64,000 nucleotides of DNA, taken from Caulobacteraceae bacterium (lineage in GTDB: Bacteria; Pseudomonadota; Alphaproteobacteria; Caulobacterales; Caulobacteraceae). Each line of letters begins with the position of its first letter. Position 1 is the first letter of the stretch. Below, piece by piece: positions 54,531 to 64,000 of this stretch. The stretch covers positions 1 to 64,000 of the forward strand of contig CANJME010000005.1 of NCBI GenBank assembly GCA_947475875.1, read 5' to 3'. The position numbers and the translations under genes were made by a program. Below the pieces are notes generated by a model. That model worked only from the letters and a program-made list of their open reading frames with translations. It was not told where the DNA came from and did not search any database.

Positions 54531-55304
54531 CTAAATCAGCCCCGCGAGCGGCGACGACGGATCGGCGTAGAGCCTGGGCGCCATGCGACCGGCCAGGTAG
54601 GCCTCCCGGCCCGCGATCACCGCATGATTCATGGCTCGCGCCATGCCGATCGGATCCTTGGCGTGAGCGATGGCGGTGTTCATCAAGACGGCGTCGCAGC
54701 CCAGCTCCATGGCAATCACCGCGTCCGAGGCCGTGCCGACGCCGGCGTCTACAAGGACCGGGACCTTCGACTGTTCGACGATCAACCGGATATTGACGCG
54801 ATTCTGGATGCCGAGGCCCGAACCGATTGGCGCCGCCGCCGGCATGATCGCCGCCGCCCCGGCCTCTTCCAGCTTCTTGGCGAACACCACATCGTCGGTG
54901 CAATAGACCATCACATCGAAGCCGTCGGCGACCAGCAGCTTGAGGGCTCGCAAAGTCTCTTCCATGTCGGGATAGAGGTGCGGGGTGTCGGACAGCACCT
55001 CAAGCTTGACGAGGTTCCAGCCACCGGCTTCGCGGGCCAGCCGAAGTGTGCGCACCGCGTCCTCTCCGGTGAAACAGCCGGCTGTATTGGGCAGATAGGT
55101 GAATTCCTCGGGCCTCAAATAGTCGGCCAGCATGGGTTTGGTCGGATCCGACAGATTGACGCGCCGAAGCGCCACGGTGACGATTTCGGCCCCTGCGGCC
55201 CGCGCCGCCGCCGCGTTCTGCTCATAGTCCTTGTACTTGCCGGTGCCGACGATCAGCCGCGAGGAAAAGGTGCGACCCGCGACACTCCAGGTGTCATCGC
55301 CCAT
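54531..55304 (-). CDS. thiG: Thiazole synthase
   Basis: 257 residues. Forms the thiazole phosphate of thiamine from deoxyxylulose phosphate, dehydroglycine and ThiS-thiocarboxylate. [14 protein letters not shown] is the N-terminal signature; the Schiff-base lysine is in [31 protein letters not shown] and [11 protein letters not shown] bind phosphate. It starts three bases after thiS. Confidence 0.97.
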   Translation of the reverse strand: MGDDTWSVAGRTFSSRLIVGTGKYKDYEQNAAAARAAGAEIVTVALRRVNLSDPTKPMLADYLRPEEFTYLPNTAGCFTGEDAVRTLRLAREAGGWNLVKLEVLSDTPHLYPDMEETLRALKLLVADGFDVMVYCTDDVVFAKKLEEAGAAAIMPAAAPIGSGLGIQNRVNIRLIVEQSKVPVLVDAGVGTASDAVIAMELGCDAVLMNTAIAHAKDPIGMARAMNHAVIAGREAYLAGRMAPRLYADPSSPLAGLI

Positions 55305-55307
55305 GCT

Positions 55308-55508
55308 TCAGCCTCCCCCAATGAAGTGAACGATTTCAATGCGGTCGCCGTCCGCCAGCGGCGTCGCCGCATAGACCCCGCGCGGCACAATCTCGAGGTT
55401 GCGCTCCACCGCCACCTTGCGGGGGTCAAGCCCGATGAAACCCACGAGCGAAGCCACATCCGCCGGTCCGTCAATATAGCGCTCTTCGCCGTTGATGGTC
55501 AGTCTCAT
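55308..55508 (-). CDS. thiS: Sulfur carrier protein ThiS
   Basis: 66 residues from ATG 55508, ubiquitin-like, ending in FIGGG, the C-terminal Gly-Gly required for thiocarboxylate formation. VAVERNLEIVPR and ADGDRIEIVHFIGG are typical. Translation-coupled with thiG. No TPP riboswitch was seen in the 150 bases to accB. Confidence 0.96.
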   Translation of the reverse strand: MRLTINGEERYIDGPADVASLVGFIGLDPRKVAVERNLEIVPRGVYAATPLADGDRIEIVHFIGGG

Positions 55509-55659
55509 GGCTCTCAACCTTGCCTCAGCGCTTGTTAGCCCGGCGGCCGGGGGATACAAGGGCGCCTGGAGGAAATCGGGCCCAGGCCCACAAAAACAAA
55601 TATCCGCCGCGATCCGAGAGCGGCGCCCCAGTCGGCTTAACAGCAAGGTTTTCTATTCT

Positions 55660-56160
55660 ATGCCCGATCCCAAAGGCGCGGACGCCGATACCGAGGCGGA
55701 CTCCGCGATCGACACCCGTCTCGTGCGCAAGCTTGCCGGTATCCTTACCACCACAGGCCTCACCGAGATCGAAGTTGAGAAAGGCGGCCTGCGCATCAAG
55801 GTCGCCCGCCAGGCCGGCCAGATCGTCACCGCAGCGCCGCCCGCTCCCGTCGGTCCCGCGCCCGCTGCACCGCCTGCCGCCGTCGCCGCGGCCGCGGCCG
55901 CACCCGCGGCCCCTACTACGGCCGCCGGCGAACAGGTAAAATCGCCGATGGTCGGCACCATCTATCTGGCCGGGCAACCGGGCGCCCAGCCCTTCGTCAA
56001 GATCGGCGACAAGGTCACCGCGGGCCAAACCCTGCTGATCGTCGAAGCCATGAAGACCATGAACCCCATTCCCTCGCCCCGGGCCGGTACGGTCCTCCAG
56101 GTGCTGGTCAGCGACGGCAAGCCGGTGGAATTCGGCGAACCGCTGCTCGTGCTGGAATAG
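55660..56160 (+). CDS. accB: Biotin carboxyl carrier protein of acetyl-CoA carboxylase
   Basis: 166 residues from ATG 55660; the frame is open upstream but overlaps thiS antisense. An N-terminal helical part, an Ala/Pro hinge (about 55-90) and the biotinyl domain with the biotin lysine in [10 protein letters not shown]. Carries CO2 for malonyl-CoA synthesis. Accompanied by accC after 13 bases. Confidence 0.97.
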   Translation: MPDPKGADADTEADSAIDTRLVRKLAGILTTTGLTEIEVEKGGLRIKVARQAGQIVTAAPPAPVGPAPAAPPAAVAAAAAAPAAPTTAAGEQVKSPMVGTIYLAGQPGAQPFVKIGDKVTAGQTLLIVEAMKTMNPIPSPRAGTVLQVLVSDGKPVEFGEPLLVLE

Positions 56161-56173
56161 GCGCGCAAAGCTC

Positions 56174-57529
56174 GTGTTCGAAAAAATCCTGATCGCCAAC
56201 CGGGGCGAAATCGCCCTTCGCATCCACCGGGCCTGCAAGGAGATGGGGATCGCGACGGTGGCGGTGCACTCCGAAGCCGACGCCGGATCCATGTGGGTGC
56301 GACTGGCCGACGAGAGCGTCTGTATCGGGCCGGCTTCGGCCGCCAAGAGCTATCTGAACGTTCCTTCGATCATCGCCGCGGCCGAGATCACCGGCGCTCA
56401 GGCCATCCATCCGGGCTACGGTTTCCTATCGGAAAACGCCCGCTTCGCCGACATCGTCGAAGCCCATGGCATGACCTTCATCGGGCCCAAGGCCGAACAC
56501 ATCCGAATCATGGGCGACAAGATCACCGCCAAGCAAACGGTAAAGGCGGCGGGCATCCCTTGCGTTCCCGGCTCCGAAGGGGCTCTGGAAACGGAAGAAG
56601 AAGCCATCGCGGCGGCCGAGACCATCGGCTTTCCGGTGCTGATCAAGGCCGCGGCCGGCGGTGGCGGGCGCGGCATGCGTGTGGCCCAGACCCCGGATGA
56701 TCTCGTCGAAGCCGTGGTCGCGGCGCGCAACGAGGCCAAGTCCGCGTTCGGGAACGACGCGGTCTATATGGAGCGTTATCTCCAGAAACCCCGCCACATC
56801 GAACTGCAGATCATCGCCGACAGTTTCGGCAATGTCGTGCACCTGGGCGAGCGCGATTGTTCCCTGCAGCGACGCCACCAGAAGGTACTGGAAGAGGCGC
56901 CCTCACCGGCCCTCTCCGCCCAGCAGCGCGCGGACATCGGCAAGGTCGTCGTTGATGCGATCAAGAAGATTGGCTACCTCGGCGTCGGCACCATCGAATT
57001 CCTGTGGGAAGACGGCGAGTTCTTCTTCATCGAGATGAACACCCGCCTGCAGGTCGAACACCCTGTCACCGAAGCGATCACCGGCATCGACATCGTCCGC
57101 GAGCAGATCCAGATCGCCGCGGGCCTGCCGCTCTCCTTCACCCAGAAAGACGTGGTCTTCGAAGGTCACGCCATCGAATGCCGGATCAACGCGGAAAACC
57201 CACGCACCTTCACCCCCTCGCCAGGCATGATCACCGACTTCCATGCGCCTGGGGGCCTGGGCGTGCGTCTCGATTCAGCGCTCTACGCCGGCTATGTGAT
57301 GCCGCCCTATTATGACAGCCTGGCGGGCAAGCTGATCGTTCACGGCCGCGACCGCGCCGAATGCATCGCCCGCCTGAAACGCTCTTTGGGTGAAATGGTA
57401 GTGGCCGGGATCGAGACAACCATCCCGCTCTTCCAGGATTTGCTGGTCCAACCCGACATTCTTTCGGGGAGTTACAACATCCACTGGCTCGAAAAGTGGA
57501 TCAAGGACGAGGCCGCCGCAGGGTCGTGA
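56174..57529 (+). CDS. accC: Biotin carboxylase subunit of acetyl-CoA carboxylase
   Basis: 451 residues from GTG 56174. ATP-grasp enzyme that carboxylates biotin on Acc[22 protein letters not shown] loop [48 protein letters not shown] and RINAENP are all intact. Its stop overlaps the GTG of aat. Confidence 0.98.
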   Translation: MFEKILIANRGEIALRIHRACKEMGIATVAVHSEADAGSMWVRLADESVCIGPASAAKSYLNVPSIIAAAEITGAQAIHPGYGFLSENARFADIVEAHGMTFIGPKAEHIRIMGDKITAKQTVKAAGIPCVPGSEGALETEEEAIAAAETIGFPVLIKAAAGGGGRGMRVAQTPDDLVEAVVAARNEAKSAFGNDAVYMERYLQKPRHIELQIIADSFGNVVHLGERDCSLQRRHQKVLEEAPSPALSAQQRADIGKVVVDAIKKIGYLGVGTIEFLWEDGEFFFIEMNTRLQVEHPVTEAITGIDIVREQIQIAAGLPLSFTQKDVVFEGHAIECRINAENPRTFTPSPGMITDFHAPGGLGVRLDSALYAGYVMPPYYDSLAGKLIVHGRDRAECIARLKRSLGEMVVAGIETTIPLFQDLLVQPDILSGSYNIHWLEKWIKDEAAAGS

Positions 57530-58179
57530 GCGGCCTTACCGCCGATGATCTGATCGACTGCTACCGCCACGGCGTCTTTCCCATGGGCGAGGCGAGAGAC
57601 GACCCGGAGATCATGATCGTCGAGCCGCGGCTGCGTGGGATCATCGACCTTGCCGCCTTTCACGTTCCCCGGCGCCTGGCGCGACTAGTTCGGGCCGACA
57701 CCTTCCAGGTCACGGCCGACCAGGCCTTCGCAGAGGTTGTAGCCGCCTGCGCCCGCGCGTCGAAGACCCGGAGCGAAACCTGGATCAACGCCCCAATCGA
57801 GGCGCTCTACGGCGAACTGCACGCGCGCGGACTGGCTCACAGCGTCGAGGCCCGACTGGATGGGGAACTGGTCGGCGGACTCTATGGCGTGGCCCTGGGC
57901 GGCGCCTTCTTCGGCGAAAGCATGTTTTCCACCGTGACCGGCGCCAGCAAAGTGGCGCTCGTCCATCTGGTCGCCCGCTTGCGCCTGGGCGGTTTCCGGC
58001 TCTTGGACTGTCAGTTCAGAACGCCGCATCTGGCCCAGTTCGGAACGCGGGAAATTTCCCAGGCCGACTATCTGGGACTGCTGGCCCCGGCGCTGGGGGT
58101 TGCCGCCGACTTCGGCGCGTCCGGCGCTGGCGGGGGCGGCGGCAGGTCGGTCTTGCAGGCGATCAGCCAGGCGTCATAG
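57526..58179 (+). CDS. aat: Leucyl/phenylalanyl-tRNA-protein transferase
   Basis: 217 residues from GTG 57526 (GTGA overlap with accC). Adds Leu or Phe to proteins with N-terminal Lys or Arg, an N-degron for ClpAP. Family blocks: [44 protein letters not shown]-like [15 protein letters not shown], and [21 protein letters not shown]. The last 35 or so residues are a Gly-rich tail that overlaps the convergent DUF2155 gene by 112 bases. Confidence 0.95.
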   Translation: MSGLTADDLIDCYRHGVFPMGEARDDPEIMIVEPRLRGIIDLAAFHVPRRLARLVRADTFQVTADQAFAEVVAACARASKTRSETWINAPIEALYGELHARGLAHSVEARLDGELVGGLYGVALGGAFFGESMFSTVTGASKVALVHLVARLRLGGFRLLDCQFRTPHLAQFGTREISQADYLGLLAPALGVAADFGASGAGGGGGRSVLQAISQAS

Positions 58180-58709
58180 GTGGAGTGCTCGAATGGCGAG
58201 ACGCTGGGCGAGGAAGCGTACATCCAGCCACGGAACACCGCCTTGCGCGCCGGCCTGGGCCTTCCCTGCGGCGCGGGGGCCTGAAAATCCACAGACATGT
58301 GGGCCACGAAATCGCGGTCGATCTCTCCCGGCGCCGAGCCCTCGCAGGCATGCAAGGTGAAGATAAGGGTCTTGTACTGAACCGGCCGGTCGATCCGGAT
58401 TTCGAAGCGGTTGGTCTCCGTGGTGATCTTGTCGACCACCTGCACGATCGCGATGGGAAACCGCGAGCGGGTCATCGACGGGGCGGCCGGCCCCCGAGCC
58501 TGGGCCTGCTTGTCCTCCGGAACCACCTCCACCTTGAGCGGTTCGGCCGGCGGCAAAGGCTCATTGGCGGCCTCGACGGCCTTGCCCCGGCCAACGCCGG
58601 GCGGGACTTCGTCCGGAATGATCCTGGGCGCGGGCTGGGCCAGAGCCAGACCGCCACCGGCGGTCGCCAGCGAAAGAACAATCAGTAGCTTTCTGGCGAA
58701 AGGCGCCAA
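58068..58709 (-). CDS. DUF2155-family secreted protein
   Basis: 213 residues with a signal peptide to about residue 24 (GLALA). The conserved DUF2155 region (about 85-195) includes [24 protein letters not shown] and [25 protein letters not shown] written here in parts: [13 protein letters not shown] and [12 protein letters not shown]. The function of the family is not known to me. A Pro-rich tail overlaps aat by 112 bases on the other strand. Five bases after the NDUFA12 gene. Confidence 0.9.
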   Translation of the reverse strand: MAPFARKLLIVLSLATAGGGLALAQPAPRIIPDEVPPGVGRGKAVEAANEPLPPAEPLKVEVVPEDKQAQARGPAAPSMTRSRFPIAIVQVVDKITTETNRFEIRIDRPVQYKTLIFTLHACEGSAPGEIDRDFVAHMSVDFQAPAPQGRPRPARKAVFRGWMYASSPSVSPFEHSTYDAWLIACKTDLPPPPPAPDAPKSAATPSAGASSPR

Positions 58710-58714
58710 GCCGC

Positions 58715-59110
58715 CTACTCCGGCTTCCAGGCCTGATAGTCGCCTGTCGCATGCGGCCGCTCGCCAGCCTTCGAAATCGACCCGGCCGGCCGCCAGGCGC
58801 TGGTCGTACCCGTCAGGTTGGGCTCATGATCCTTCTCCCAGGACTGGCGATGCAGCGGGTCCTCGGTCGGCGGCAGATCGAAGGTGTAGTGCAGCCAGCC
58901 GTGCCATTCAGCCGGCACCTTTGAGGCCTCCGCATAGCCCGAATAGATCACCCAGCGGCGCTTGCGGCCGTCGTAGCTGTCCTTGGTGTCGCGCGCCTCA
59001 TAGTAGGTGTTGCCCAGGCTATCCTGGCCGATTCTCACGCCGCGCCGGGCGATGTGGAATTTCGTGCCAAAGGTTCCGCCGTTCCACCAGGTAAAGATCG
59101 CCTTCAACAC
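58715..59110 (-). CDS. NADH dehydrogenase accessory subunit, NDUFA12 family
   Basis: 131 residues, homologous to the small complex I subunit NDUFA12 (B17.2), found in mitochondria and alphaproteobacteria. Typical pieces: FTWWNGGTFGTKF, GNTYYEAR, RRWVIYSGYAEASKVPAEWH and WLHYTFDLPPTEDP. Peripheral, supernumerary role in complex I stability. First gene of a pair with DUF2155. Confidence 0.95.
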   Translation of the reverse strand: MLKAIFTWWNGGTFGTKFHIARRGVRIGQDSLGNTYYEARDTKDSYDGRKRRWVIYSGYAEASKVPAEWHGWLHYTFDLPPTEDPLHRQSWEKDHEPNLTGTTSAWRPAGSISKAGERPHATGDYQAWKPE

Positions 59111-59299
59111 GCGCGGGTCCTCATTTCGGTCCGGCAGGGCCGGGCAAAGCCTTATAGGGCGGCGATGGCGCCTGGTCCAGCAGCAGCCCGGGCATTCTGT
59201 TTACCACTAATTGTGGAATAGCCCGCCATCACCCCCAACATCTGTTGTTCCAAAGCCGTTGGCGGCTTAAGCTGGCCCGGCTTTTCGAGGAGAAGGCGC

Positions 59300-61603
59300 G
59301 TGCGCTTCGAGAGACGATTCGCCGACGGTGTTTTCGAGACCGAGCTTTCGGCCGCCATTGAGCAGGACCTCATTGCCCTCGAGGGCGCAAGAGATCAGCA
59401 GGCGGATTTGATCGACACCGCAGGATTTGAGTTCGGGCCGGCGCTCGAAACACACCTTGCGCTTCACCGTATGTCGAAGATCGCCGCGCGCGTGGCGGCG
59501 GCGGCTACGGGGCGCCTACAAGCCGTAGCCGATGCGGTCAGCCGCTGCGAAGGACCGGCCAGGTCCTGTTCGGATCCCCGACAGAATGCGGCGTTGGCAA
59601 GAGCAGCGGCAGCCGCGCGCGAGGCGGGCTGCGACGATGCCTCCATCGCCGATGCAATCGCGCTTGGCGGCGCCGGTCAGGCCATTGCGACAGGCGGCGC
59701 TATCGACCTTCCGTCCCCGCGGCCCCTGGTCGCCATCGCAGATCGAACCCTGGCCGAAGCCGGCCATCCCCAGGCTGCTCGCGCCGCCTCGGCCGCCTGG
59801 GAATGCGGCGATGTGGCCCTGGCTTTTTCAGTTAAGGACGCCGAAGCGCTGGCTCGGCAAATGGGCGCCCCGCGTGGGAGCGTAAACGCATTTGCCTTCT
59901 TCGCCGGTGGCGCCTGCGACATTGATGGATTCACCGCCTGCGTACGGCTTGCGGCGGCCGCGTTGGACCAGCAGGCGGAGGGCGGATGGCGGGCGATCTC
60001 GCTGAGCGTATCGGGTTTGGCCGACATGCTGGTTTCAAAAGGATTGGCCTATGACAGCAAACCGGGGCGCGCCCTGGCGGCGCAGGTTCAGGCGCTGGCG
60101 TCGGGAACCGCCGTCGCAGCCTCGGCCGAACTCGCCGGGGCGCACGGCCCCTACCCTGAATTCGAGGGTGAGAAGGCGCGCGTAGCGGAGGCGATCGAGG
60201 CCCGGCTGGCGGCCCTCAAGGCCTTCGACTCCTCTCCAGTCGTTGATGCCGCACACGCTGCCTTCGAGGTGGCGGCGAAGGCTGGGGTCTTGCGCAACGC
60301 CGAAGTAACGGCAGCGGATGCGAGCCTGTGGAGCGGCCCCCTCGCCGCCTCCGAAGGCGGCTTCGAACTGTCCCCCGCCGCCCGGCTGGGTCTAGATGCG
60401 CTGAAGGCCGATGGTGTCACCCTGCTTGGCGCGCGTACGCTCGCCGATGCCCCGGGCATCGACCACGCCGCGCTGCGGCGCAAGGGACTGACCGATCATG
60501 AAATCGCCTCCGTCGAGGCGGCCTTGAAATCCGCTGGGGCGCTGGATGAGGCCTTCTCCCTCCCGGTGCTCGGTGATGGGTTCTTGAAGGACATATTGGG
60601 TCTATCGGCCGAGACACTGGCCGAACCCGCCTTCAGCGGCCTTTCGGCGCTTGGTTTTTCGCAGACGGACATCCGGAAGGCCGAAACCTTCGCCCTGGGC
60701 GGAGGACCGCTGCAAGGCGCGGCAGGTAAGGTTTTCGCCACGCCCGAGCTTTCCGCGCGGCTGGCCATGACCGCGGCGCTTGAGGTCTTCGCCGATGCGC
60801 CCTCGCCTCGGCCCCTGTTGCTCGATTGGGATTGCGAGCCGGCGGTCGCTGTGCGGCAGATGTCGGCCGCCGCCCGCACCGGGCTACGCGTAGCGGCCCT
60901 GCGTCGGCAGGCCCCACCAGCGGCGTTCGCGCTCGATCTCCCGCCGGTAGAAGCTGAAGCCCCCCGCAAACAGGCGTGGGAGCCGCCGGCCGCCGAACGC
61001 ATCGTCGAGAAGATCATCGAGCGCGAGCGCACGCGTCAGAAGCTCCCCGACCGGCGCAAGGGCTATATCCAGAAGGCATCCGTCGGCGGCCACAAGGTCT
61101 ACCTGCACACCGGCGAATACGACGACGGCCAGCTGGGCGAGATCTTCCTCGACATGCACAAGGAAGGCGCGGCCTTCCGGTCCCTGATGAACAATTTCGC
61201 CATCGCCATCTCCATCGGCCTGCAATACGGCGTGCCGCTGGACGAATTCGTCGACGCCTTTGTCTTCACCCGGTTCGAGCCGGCAGGTCCCGTCGAGGGC
61301 AACGATTCCATCAAGTCGGCGACCTCAATCCTCGACTATATCTTCCGCGAACTGGCGGTCAGCTACCTAGACCGCGACGACCTGGCCAATGCCGATCCCG
61401 AGGAATTTTCCGCCGACGGCATGGGCGCAGGCGAAACCGAGGGCCTGGCGGCGCCCTCCGCCGCCAAGTTCATTTCCAAGGGTTTCGCCCGAGGCGCCGC
61501 CCCCGACAACCTGGTCTTCCTGCCGTTCGGAACCAAGAACGCCGAGCCCCTACCGGGCGACTTCGAAGGCGACGGGACCCTCCGGGAAGCCAACGACGAG
61601 TAG
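59300..61603 (+). CDS. NrdJ-derived protein lacking the reductase core
   Basis: 767 residues from GTG 59300, behind GAGGAGAAGG. The start MRFERRF resembles the N-terminus, and residues about 590-700 ([26 protein letters not shown] written in parts: [59 protein letters not shown]) match the C-terminal domain of adenosylcobalamin-dependent ribonucleotide reductase. NrdJ itself is about 1200 residues. The middle here is Ala-rich helical sequence with no recognisable barrel, active-site Cys or terminal redox Cys cluster, so it should not be a reductase. It may regulate or assist NrdJ, or be a repurposed relic. Confidence 0.65.
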   Translation: MRFERRFADGVFETELSAAIEQDLIALEGARDQQADLIDTAGFEFGPALETHLALHRMSKIAARVAAAATGRLQAVADAVSRCEGPARSCSDPRQNAALARAAAAAREAGCDDASIADAIALGGAGQAIATGGAIDLPSPRPLVAIADRTLAEAGHPQAARAASAAWECGDVALAFSVKDAEALARQMGAPRGSVNAFAFFAGGACDIDGFTACVRLAAAALDQQAEGGWRAISLSVSGLADMLVSKGLAYDSKPGRALAAQVQALASGTAVAASAELAGAHGPYPEFEGEKARVAEAIEARLAALKAFDSSPVVDAAHAAFEVAAKAGVLRNAEVTAADASLWSGPLAASEGGFELSPAARLGLDALKADGVTLLGARTLADAPGIDHAALRRKGLTDHEIASVEAALKSAGALDEAFSLPVLGDGFLKDILGLSAETLAEPAFSGLSALGFSQTDIRKAETFALGGGPLQGAAGKVFATPELSARLAMTAALEVFADAPSPRPLLLDWDCEPAVAVRQMSAAARTGLRVAALRRQAPPAAFALDLPPVEAEAPRKQAWEPPAAERIVEKIIERERTRQKLPDRRKGYIQKASVGGHKVYLHTGEYDDGQLGEIFLDMHKEGAAFRSLMNNFAIAISIGLQYGVPLDEFVDAFVFTRFEPAGPVEGNDSIKSATSILDYIFRELAVSYLDRDDLANADPEEFSADGMGAGETEGLAAPSAAKFISKGFARGAAPDNLVFLPFGTKNAEPLPGDFEGDGTLREANDE

Positions 61604-61648
61604 GCGATCCGCGCTTTCCCACCCCGCGCGTTCGTGGGACTAGAGGTC

Positions 61649-62497
61649 ATGACCAAGGCGCCTGCGCTCTTCATCGGCCATGGCAGCCCGATGAACACCC
61701 TAGAACGCAATGGCTATACCGACGCCTGGCGCGCGATGGGCCGGTCGCTGCCGAGGCCCAGGGCGATCCTGGCGATTTCCGCGCACTGGTACGTCGGCGC
61801 GACGGCGGTGACCGCGATGCCCCGCCCCCGCACCATCCATGACTTCTACGGCTTTCCCCAGGCGCTGTTCGACTTCGACTATCCGGCCCCGGGCCTGCCC
61901 GAACTGGCCGATGAAGTCGCCGAAGTGGTCAAACCCCACTGGGTCGGCGCCGACCAGGATCAATGGGGCCTGGATCACGGAACCTGGAGTGTTCTGGCCC
62001 ACATCTATCCCGACGCAGACGTGCCGGTCGTGCAACTGTCGATCAATGCGCTGAAGCCGCTGGACTACCACCTCGACCTCGGCGCGCGTTTGGCGCCCTT
62101 GATGGACCGAGGCGTGATGATCCTTTCCAGCGGCAATGTGGTGCACAATTTGCGTCTGATCGACTGGCAGGACCCAACCGGCGGCGCCGACTGGGCCCGG
62201 CGCTTCGACGACGCTGTGGCGGACCTGATGACGACAGCTCCCGAAGACATTCTTCGTCTGGCAGAACATCCCGACTACGAACTGGCGGTTCCGACCCCGG
62301 ATCACTTCATCCCCCTGCTCTATACGGCCGGCCTCGCCGCCGGAGCCGGTAGCGCGCAGGCCCTGTTGCGCGGCTATGCCATGGGGTCGCTGTCGATGAG
62401 CTGTTATGGCCTCGGCGCGGGAGACGTTCGTCTTGCCGCGGGCGAGGCGTCGGAGGGCCCGCCAAGCGGCATTCCGCCTGACCAGACCAACGCATGA
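61649..62497 (+). CDS. ygiD: DODA-type extradiol aromatic ring-opening dioxygenase (YgiD)
   Basis: 282 residues from ATG 61649; a GTG at 61634 is also possible. LigB superfamily, 4,5-DOPA dioxygenase branch. Zinc-site residues: [24 protein letters not shown], the catalytic DHGTWSVL and the [10 protein letters not shown] loop, with PDHFIPLLY near the end. It opens catechol rings; the natural substrate is not predictable. Confidence 0.92.
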   Translation: MTKAPALFIGHGSPMNTLERNGYTDAWRAMGRSLPRPRAILAISAHWYVGATAVTAMPRPRTIHDFYGFPQALFDFDYPAPGLPELADEVAEVVKPHWVGADQDQWGLDHGTWSVLAHIYPDADVPVVQLSINALKPLDYHLDLGARLAPLMDRGVMILSSGNVVHNLRLIDWQDPTGGADWARRFDDAVADLMTTAPEDILRLAEHPDYELAVPTPDHFIPLLYTAGLAAGAGSAQALLRGYAMGSLSMSCYGLGAGDVRLAAGEASEGPPSGIPPDQTNA

Positions 62498-62569
62498 AGC
62501 CAGTCACGTGGTCTTAGGTTTTCGCACTTAGGGTGAATCTTATGTCTACCCACCCAAAGGTGCTCTGAA

Positions 62570-63055
62570 ATGAAGCGCGTCCTTGTTTTGATCGCCCTTG
62601 CCACCCTCGCGACGCCGGCGTTGGCCCAGAACCCCAGCCAGATCGCCTCGGTTCAGCGCGGCGCGAGCTGCCCTGGCTGCAACCTCTTCCAGGCTGACCT
62701 GTCCAGCAAGGAACTGAAGGGCAAGAACCTCTCCGGCGCGCGGTTGCGCCAGGCGGACCTGTCCATCGCTGTGATGAACAACACCGACTTCTCCCGCGGC
62801 GACCTGCGTGACGTGAACGCCTATGCGACGGTGTTCACCGGCGCGAACTTTTCCGGCGCCAATATGGAAAACGCCAGCTTTGTCGGGACCTATCTGCAGG
62901 GGGCAAAGTTTTCGGGTGCGACGCTCACAGGCGTGAACTTCTCCGGCGCGGAAATGGACCGCGCGAGCGGTTTGACGCAAAGCCAACTGAACAAGGCCTG
63001 CGGCGATCCTTCGACCAAACTGCCGAGGGGCCTGCGCATTCCGGACTGCAAGTAG
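62570..63055 (+). CDS. Secreted pentapeptide-repeat protein
   Basis: 161 residues. Signal peptide to residue 19 (PALA). From about residue 38 on, five-residue A(D/N)LxX repeats (FQADL, NLSGA, RLRQA, NFSGA, SFVGT, KFSGA, NFSGA) form a right-handed quadrilateral helix. Cys pairs CPGC near the N-terminus and C..C at the end (KACGD, PDCK) may be disulfides. Function unknown; scaffolding or binding is the usual suggestion. Confidence 0.9.
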   Translation: MKRVLVLIALATLATPALAQNPSQIASVQRGASCPGCNLFQADLSSKELKGKNLSGARLRQADLSIAVMNNTDFSRGDLRDVNAYATVFTGANFSGANMENASFVGTYLQGAKFSGATLTGVNFSGAEMDRASGLTQSQLNKACGDPSTKLPRGLRIPDCK

Positions 63056-63110
63056 TCAAGCGCTCAAGCAGCGCGGCGCCTGCCGAGCGTTAGCGCAAGC
63101 AAAATGGCGA

Positions 63111-64000
63111 TCATTTGATCGCGGCGATCGTCCGGATACTCAACTCTTTCAACTGCTTGTCGCTCGGCCCCGAAGGCGCGTTCATCAGCAGATCCTCGCC
63201 CTGCTGGTTCAGCGGGAAGGCAATGACTTCGCGTATGGCCTGTTGACCGGCCAGCAGCATGACGATGCGGTCGATACCGGGCGCCAGACCCCCGTGCGGC
63301 GGGGCGCCATAGCGGAAGGCGTTCAGCATGCCGCCGAACTGGGCCTCGACCACGTCGGCGCCATAGCCGGCGGTCTCGAAGGCCTTCAGCATGATTTCGG
63401 GCTTGTGGTTCCGGATCGCGCCGGAACACAGCTCATAACCGTTGCAGACGATGTCGTACTGGTAGGCGAGGATAGAGAGCGGGTCCTTGGACTGCAGCGC
63501 TTCCAGCTCGCCCTGCGGCATCGAGAAGGGATTGTGCGAGAAATCGACCCGCTTTTCCTCCTCATTCCACTCGAACATCGGGAAATCGACGATCCAGCAG
63601 AAATCGAAGCGGTCCTCGGCGACGAGACCGAGGTCGGTTCCCACCTTGGTGCGGGCGAGCCCCGCGAACTTGGCGAACACGCCTGGATCGCCGGCCACGA
63701 AGAAGGCCGCATCGCCAGCGCTTAAGCCCAACTGACCAATGGCCGCGCCGGTGCGCTCTGGTCCGAGGTTTTTCGCAAGCGGACCGGCCCAGTCGCCGCC
63801 CTCTTCGCTCCAGAAAATGTAGCCCAAGCCTGGCTGGCCTTCGCCCTGCGCCCAGGAGTTCATCCGATCGCAGAAGGCGCGACTGCCGCCCTTCGGCGCC
63901 GGCACGGCCCAGACGGCGTTTTTCGCGTCGGCGTCGAGGATGCGGGCGAAGATGCCAAAGCCGCCGCCGCGGAAATGTTCGGAGACGTCCTGCATCTTCA
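63111..64000 (-). CDS. aspS: Aspartyl-tRNA synthetase, 3' part
   Basis: The frame runs out of the window at 64000; the C-terminal 295 or so residues are present. Bacterial type: the GAD insertion domain ([14 protein letters not shown]), class II motif 2 region [36 protein letters not shown] and motif 3 [15 protein letters not shown] (with Pro-Gly-Ile where many have Tyr-Gly-Leu or similar). Whether it is discriminating for Asp cannot be told from this part. Confidence 0.96.
   Translation of the reverse strand, partial: KMQDVSEHFRGGGFGIFARILDADAKNAVWAVPAPKGGSRAFCDRMNSWAQGEGQPGLGYIFWSEEGGDWAGPLAKNLGPERTGAAIGQLGLSAGDAAFFVAGDPGVFAKFAGLARTKVGTDLGLVAEDRFDFCWIVDFPMFEWNEEEKRVDFSHNPFSMPQGELEALQSKDPLSILAYQYDIVCNGYELCSGAIRNHKPEIMLKAFETAGYGADVVEAQFGGMLNAFRYGAPPHGGLAPGIDRIVMLLAGQQAIREVIAFPLNQQGEDLLMNAPSGPSDKQLKELSIRTIAAIK

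Noticed and set aside
55509-55659. TPP riboswitch ahead of thiS
   Set aside because: No thi-box pattern (CTGAGA with the downstream GCTGAACCTGA part) was found in the 150 bases.

Overview
The window is high-GC DNA from an alphaproteobacterium, most likely of the order Caulobacterales (Caulobacter/Phenylobacterium type). This rests on gene content: a PopA-type c-di-GMP effector, an M23 endopeptidase overlapping a bactofilin gene, an NDUFA12 homologue, a metal-type KdsA, an RNase E ending in GWWRR, and an accB-accC-aat block. No species is claimed.

Layout. 1-442: non-coding left edge and a tRNA-Ser(UGA). 793-3811: an operon for a large secreted redoxin/cytochrome c/copper-monooxygenase-like protein (working name RCM1), a secreted thioredoxin-like protein and a TusA-like protein. 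3.8-17.1 kb: housekeeping genes (YihY/BrkB, popA, mfd, sdhE, an ICMT-like methyltransferase, recG, a DUF3089 protein, kdsA, parE). 17.1-32.7 kb: an accessory island with a dead glutathione S-transferase gene, three more RCM paralogues, five DUF6152 genes, two secreted alpha/beta hydrolases, a cytochrome-PQQ dehydrogenase and an FkbM methyltransferase. 33.0-34.3 kb: tRNA-Leu(UAG), two joined gene fragments, a LysE exporter and a 38-residue membrane peptide gene with its own terminator. 34.4-64 kb: core genes (nnr, a phosphatase, glnB-glnA, a two-component pair, bcp, M23 peptidase-bacA, an enoyl-CoA hydratase, a dienelactone hydrolase, prfB with a programmed frameshift, mrcA, amiC, rne, an M48 peptidase, a DsbA-like protein, thiSG, accBC, aat, DUF2155, NDUFA12, a NrdJ-derived protein, a DODA-type dioxygenase, a pentapeptide protein and the 3' part of aspS).

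The most interesting content is the RCM/DUF6152 system. Each RCM protein (672-698 residues) has, in order, a signal peptide, a redoxin-like domain, one CxxCH haem site, a two-domain module carrying all six copper ligands expected of the PHM/DBM family (HH, H, HxH, M, at PHM-like spacing) and two EF-hands. RCM1 keeps two redoxin cysteines and sits beside a free redoxin and a TusA-like protein; in RCM2-4 both cysteines are replaced. All five DUF6152 proteins have a signal peptide predicted to be cut just before His-His, and share a second His at mature residue 29, so they could be copper-binding partners with an N-terminal histidine. With the PQQ dehydrogenase and the esterases, this suggests a periplasmic copper-dependent hydroxylation and oxidation pathway fed by cytochrome c instead of ascorbate. 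That pathway is inference; the motifs and gene order are read directly from the sequence.
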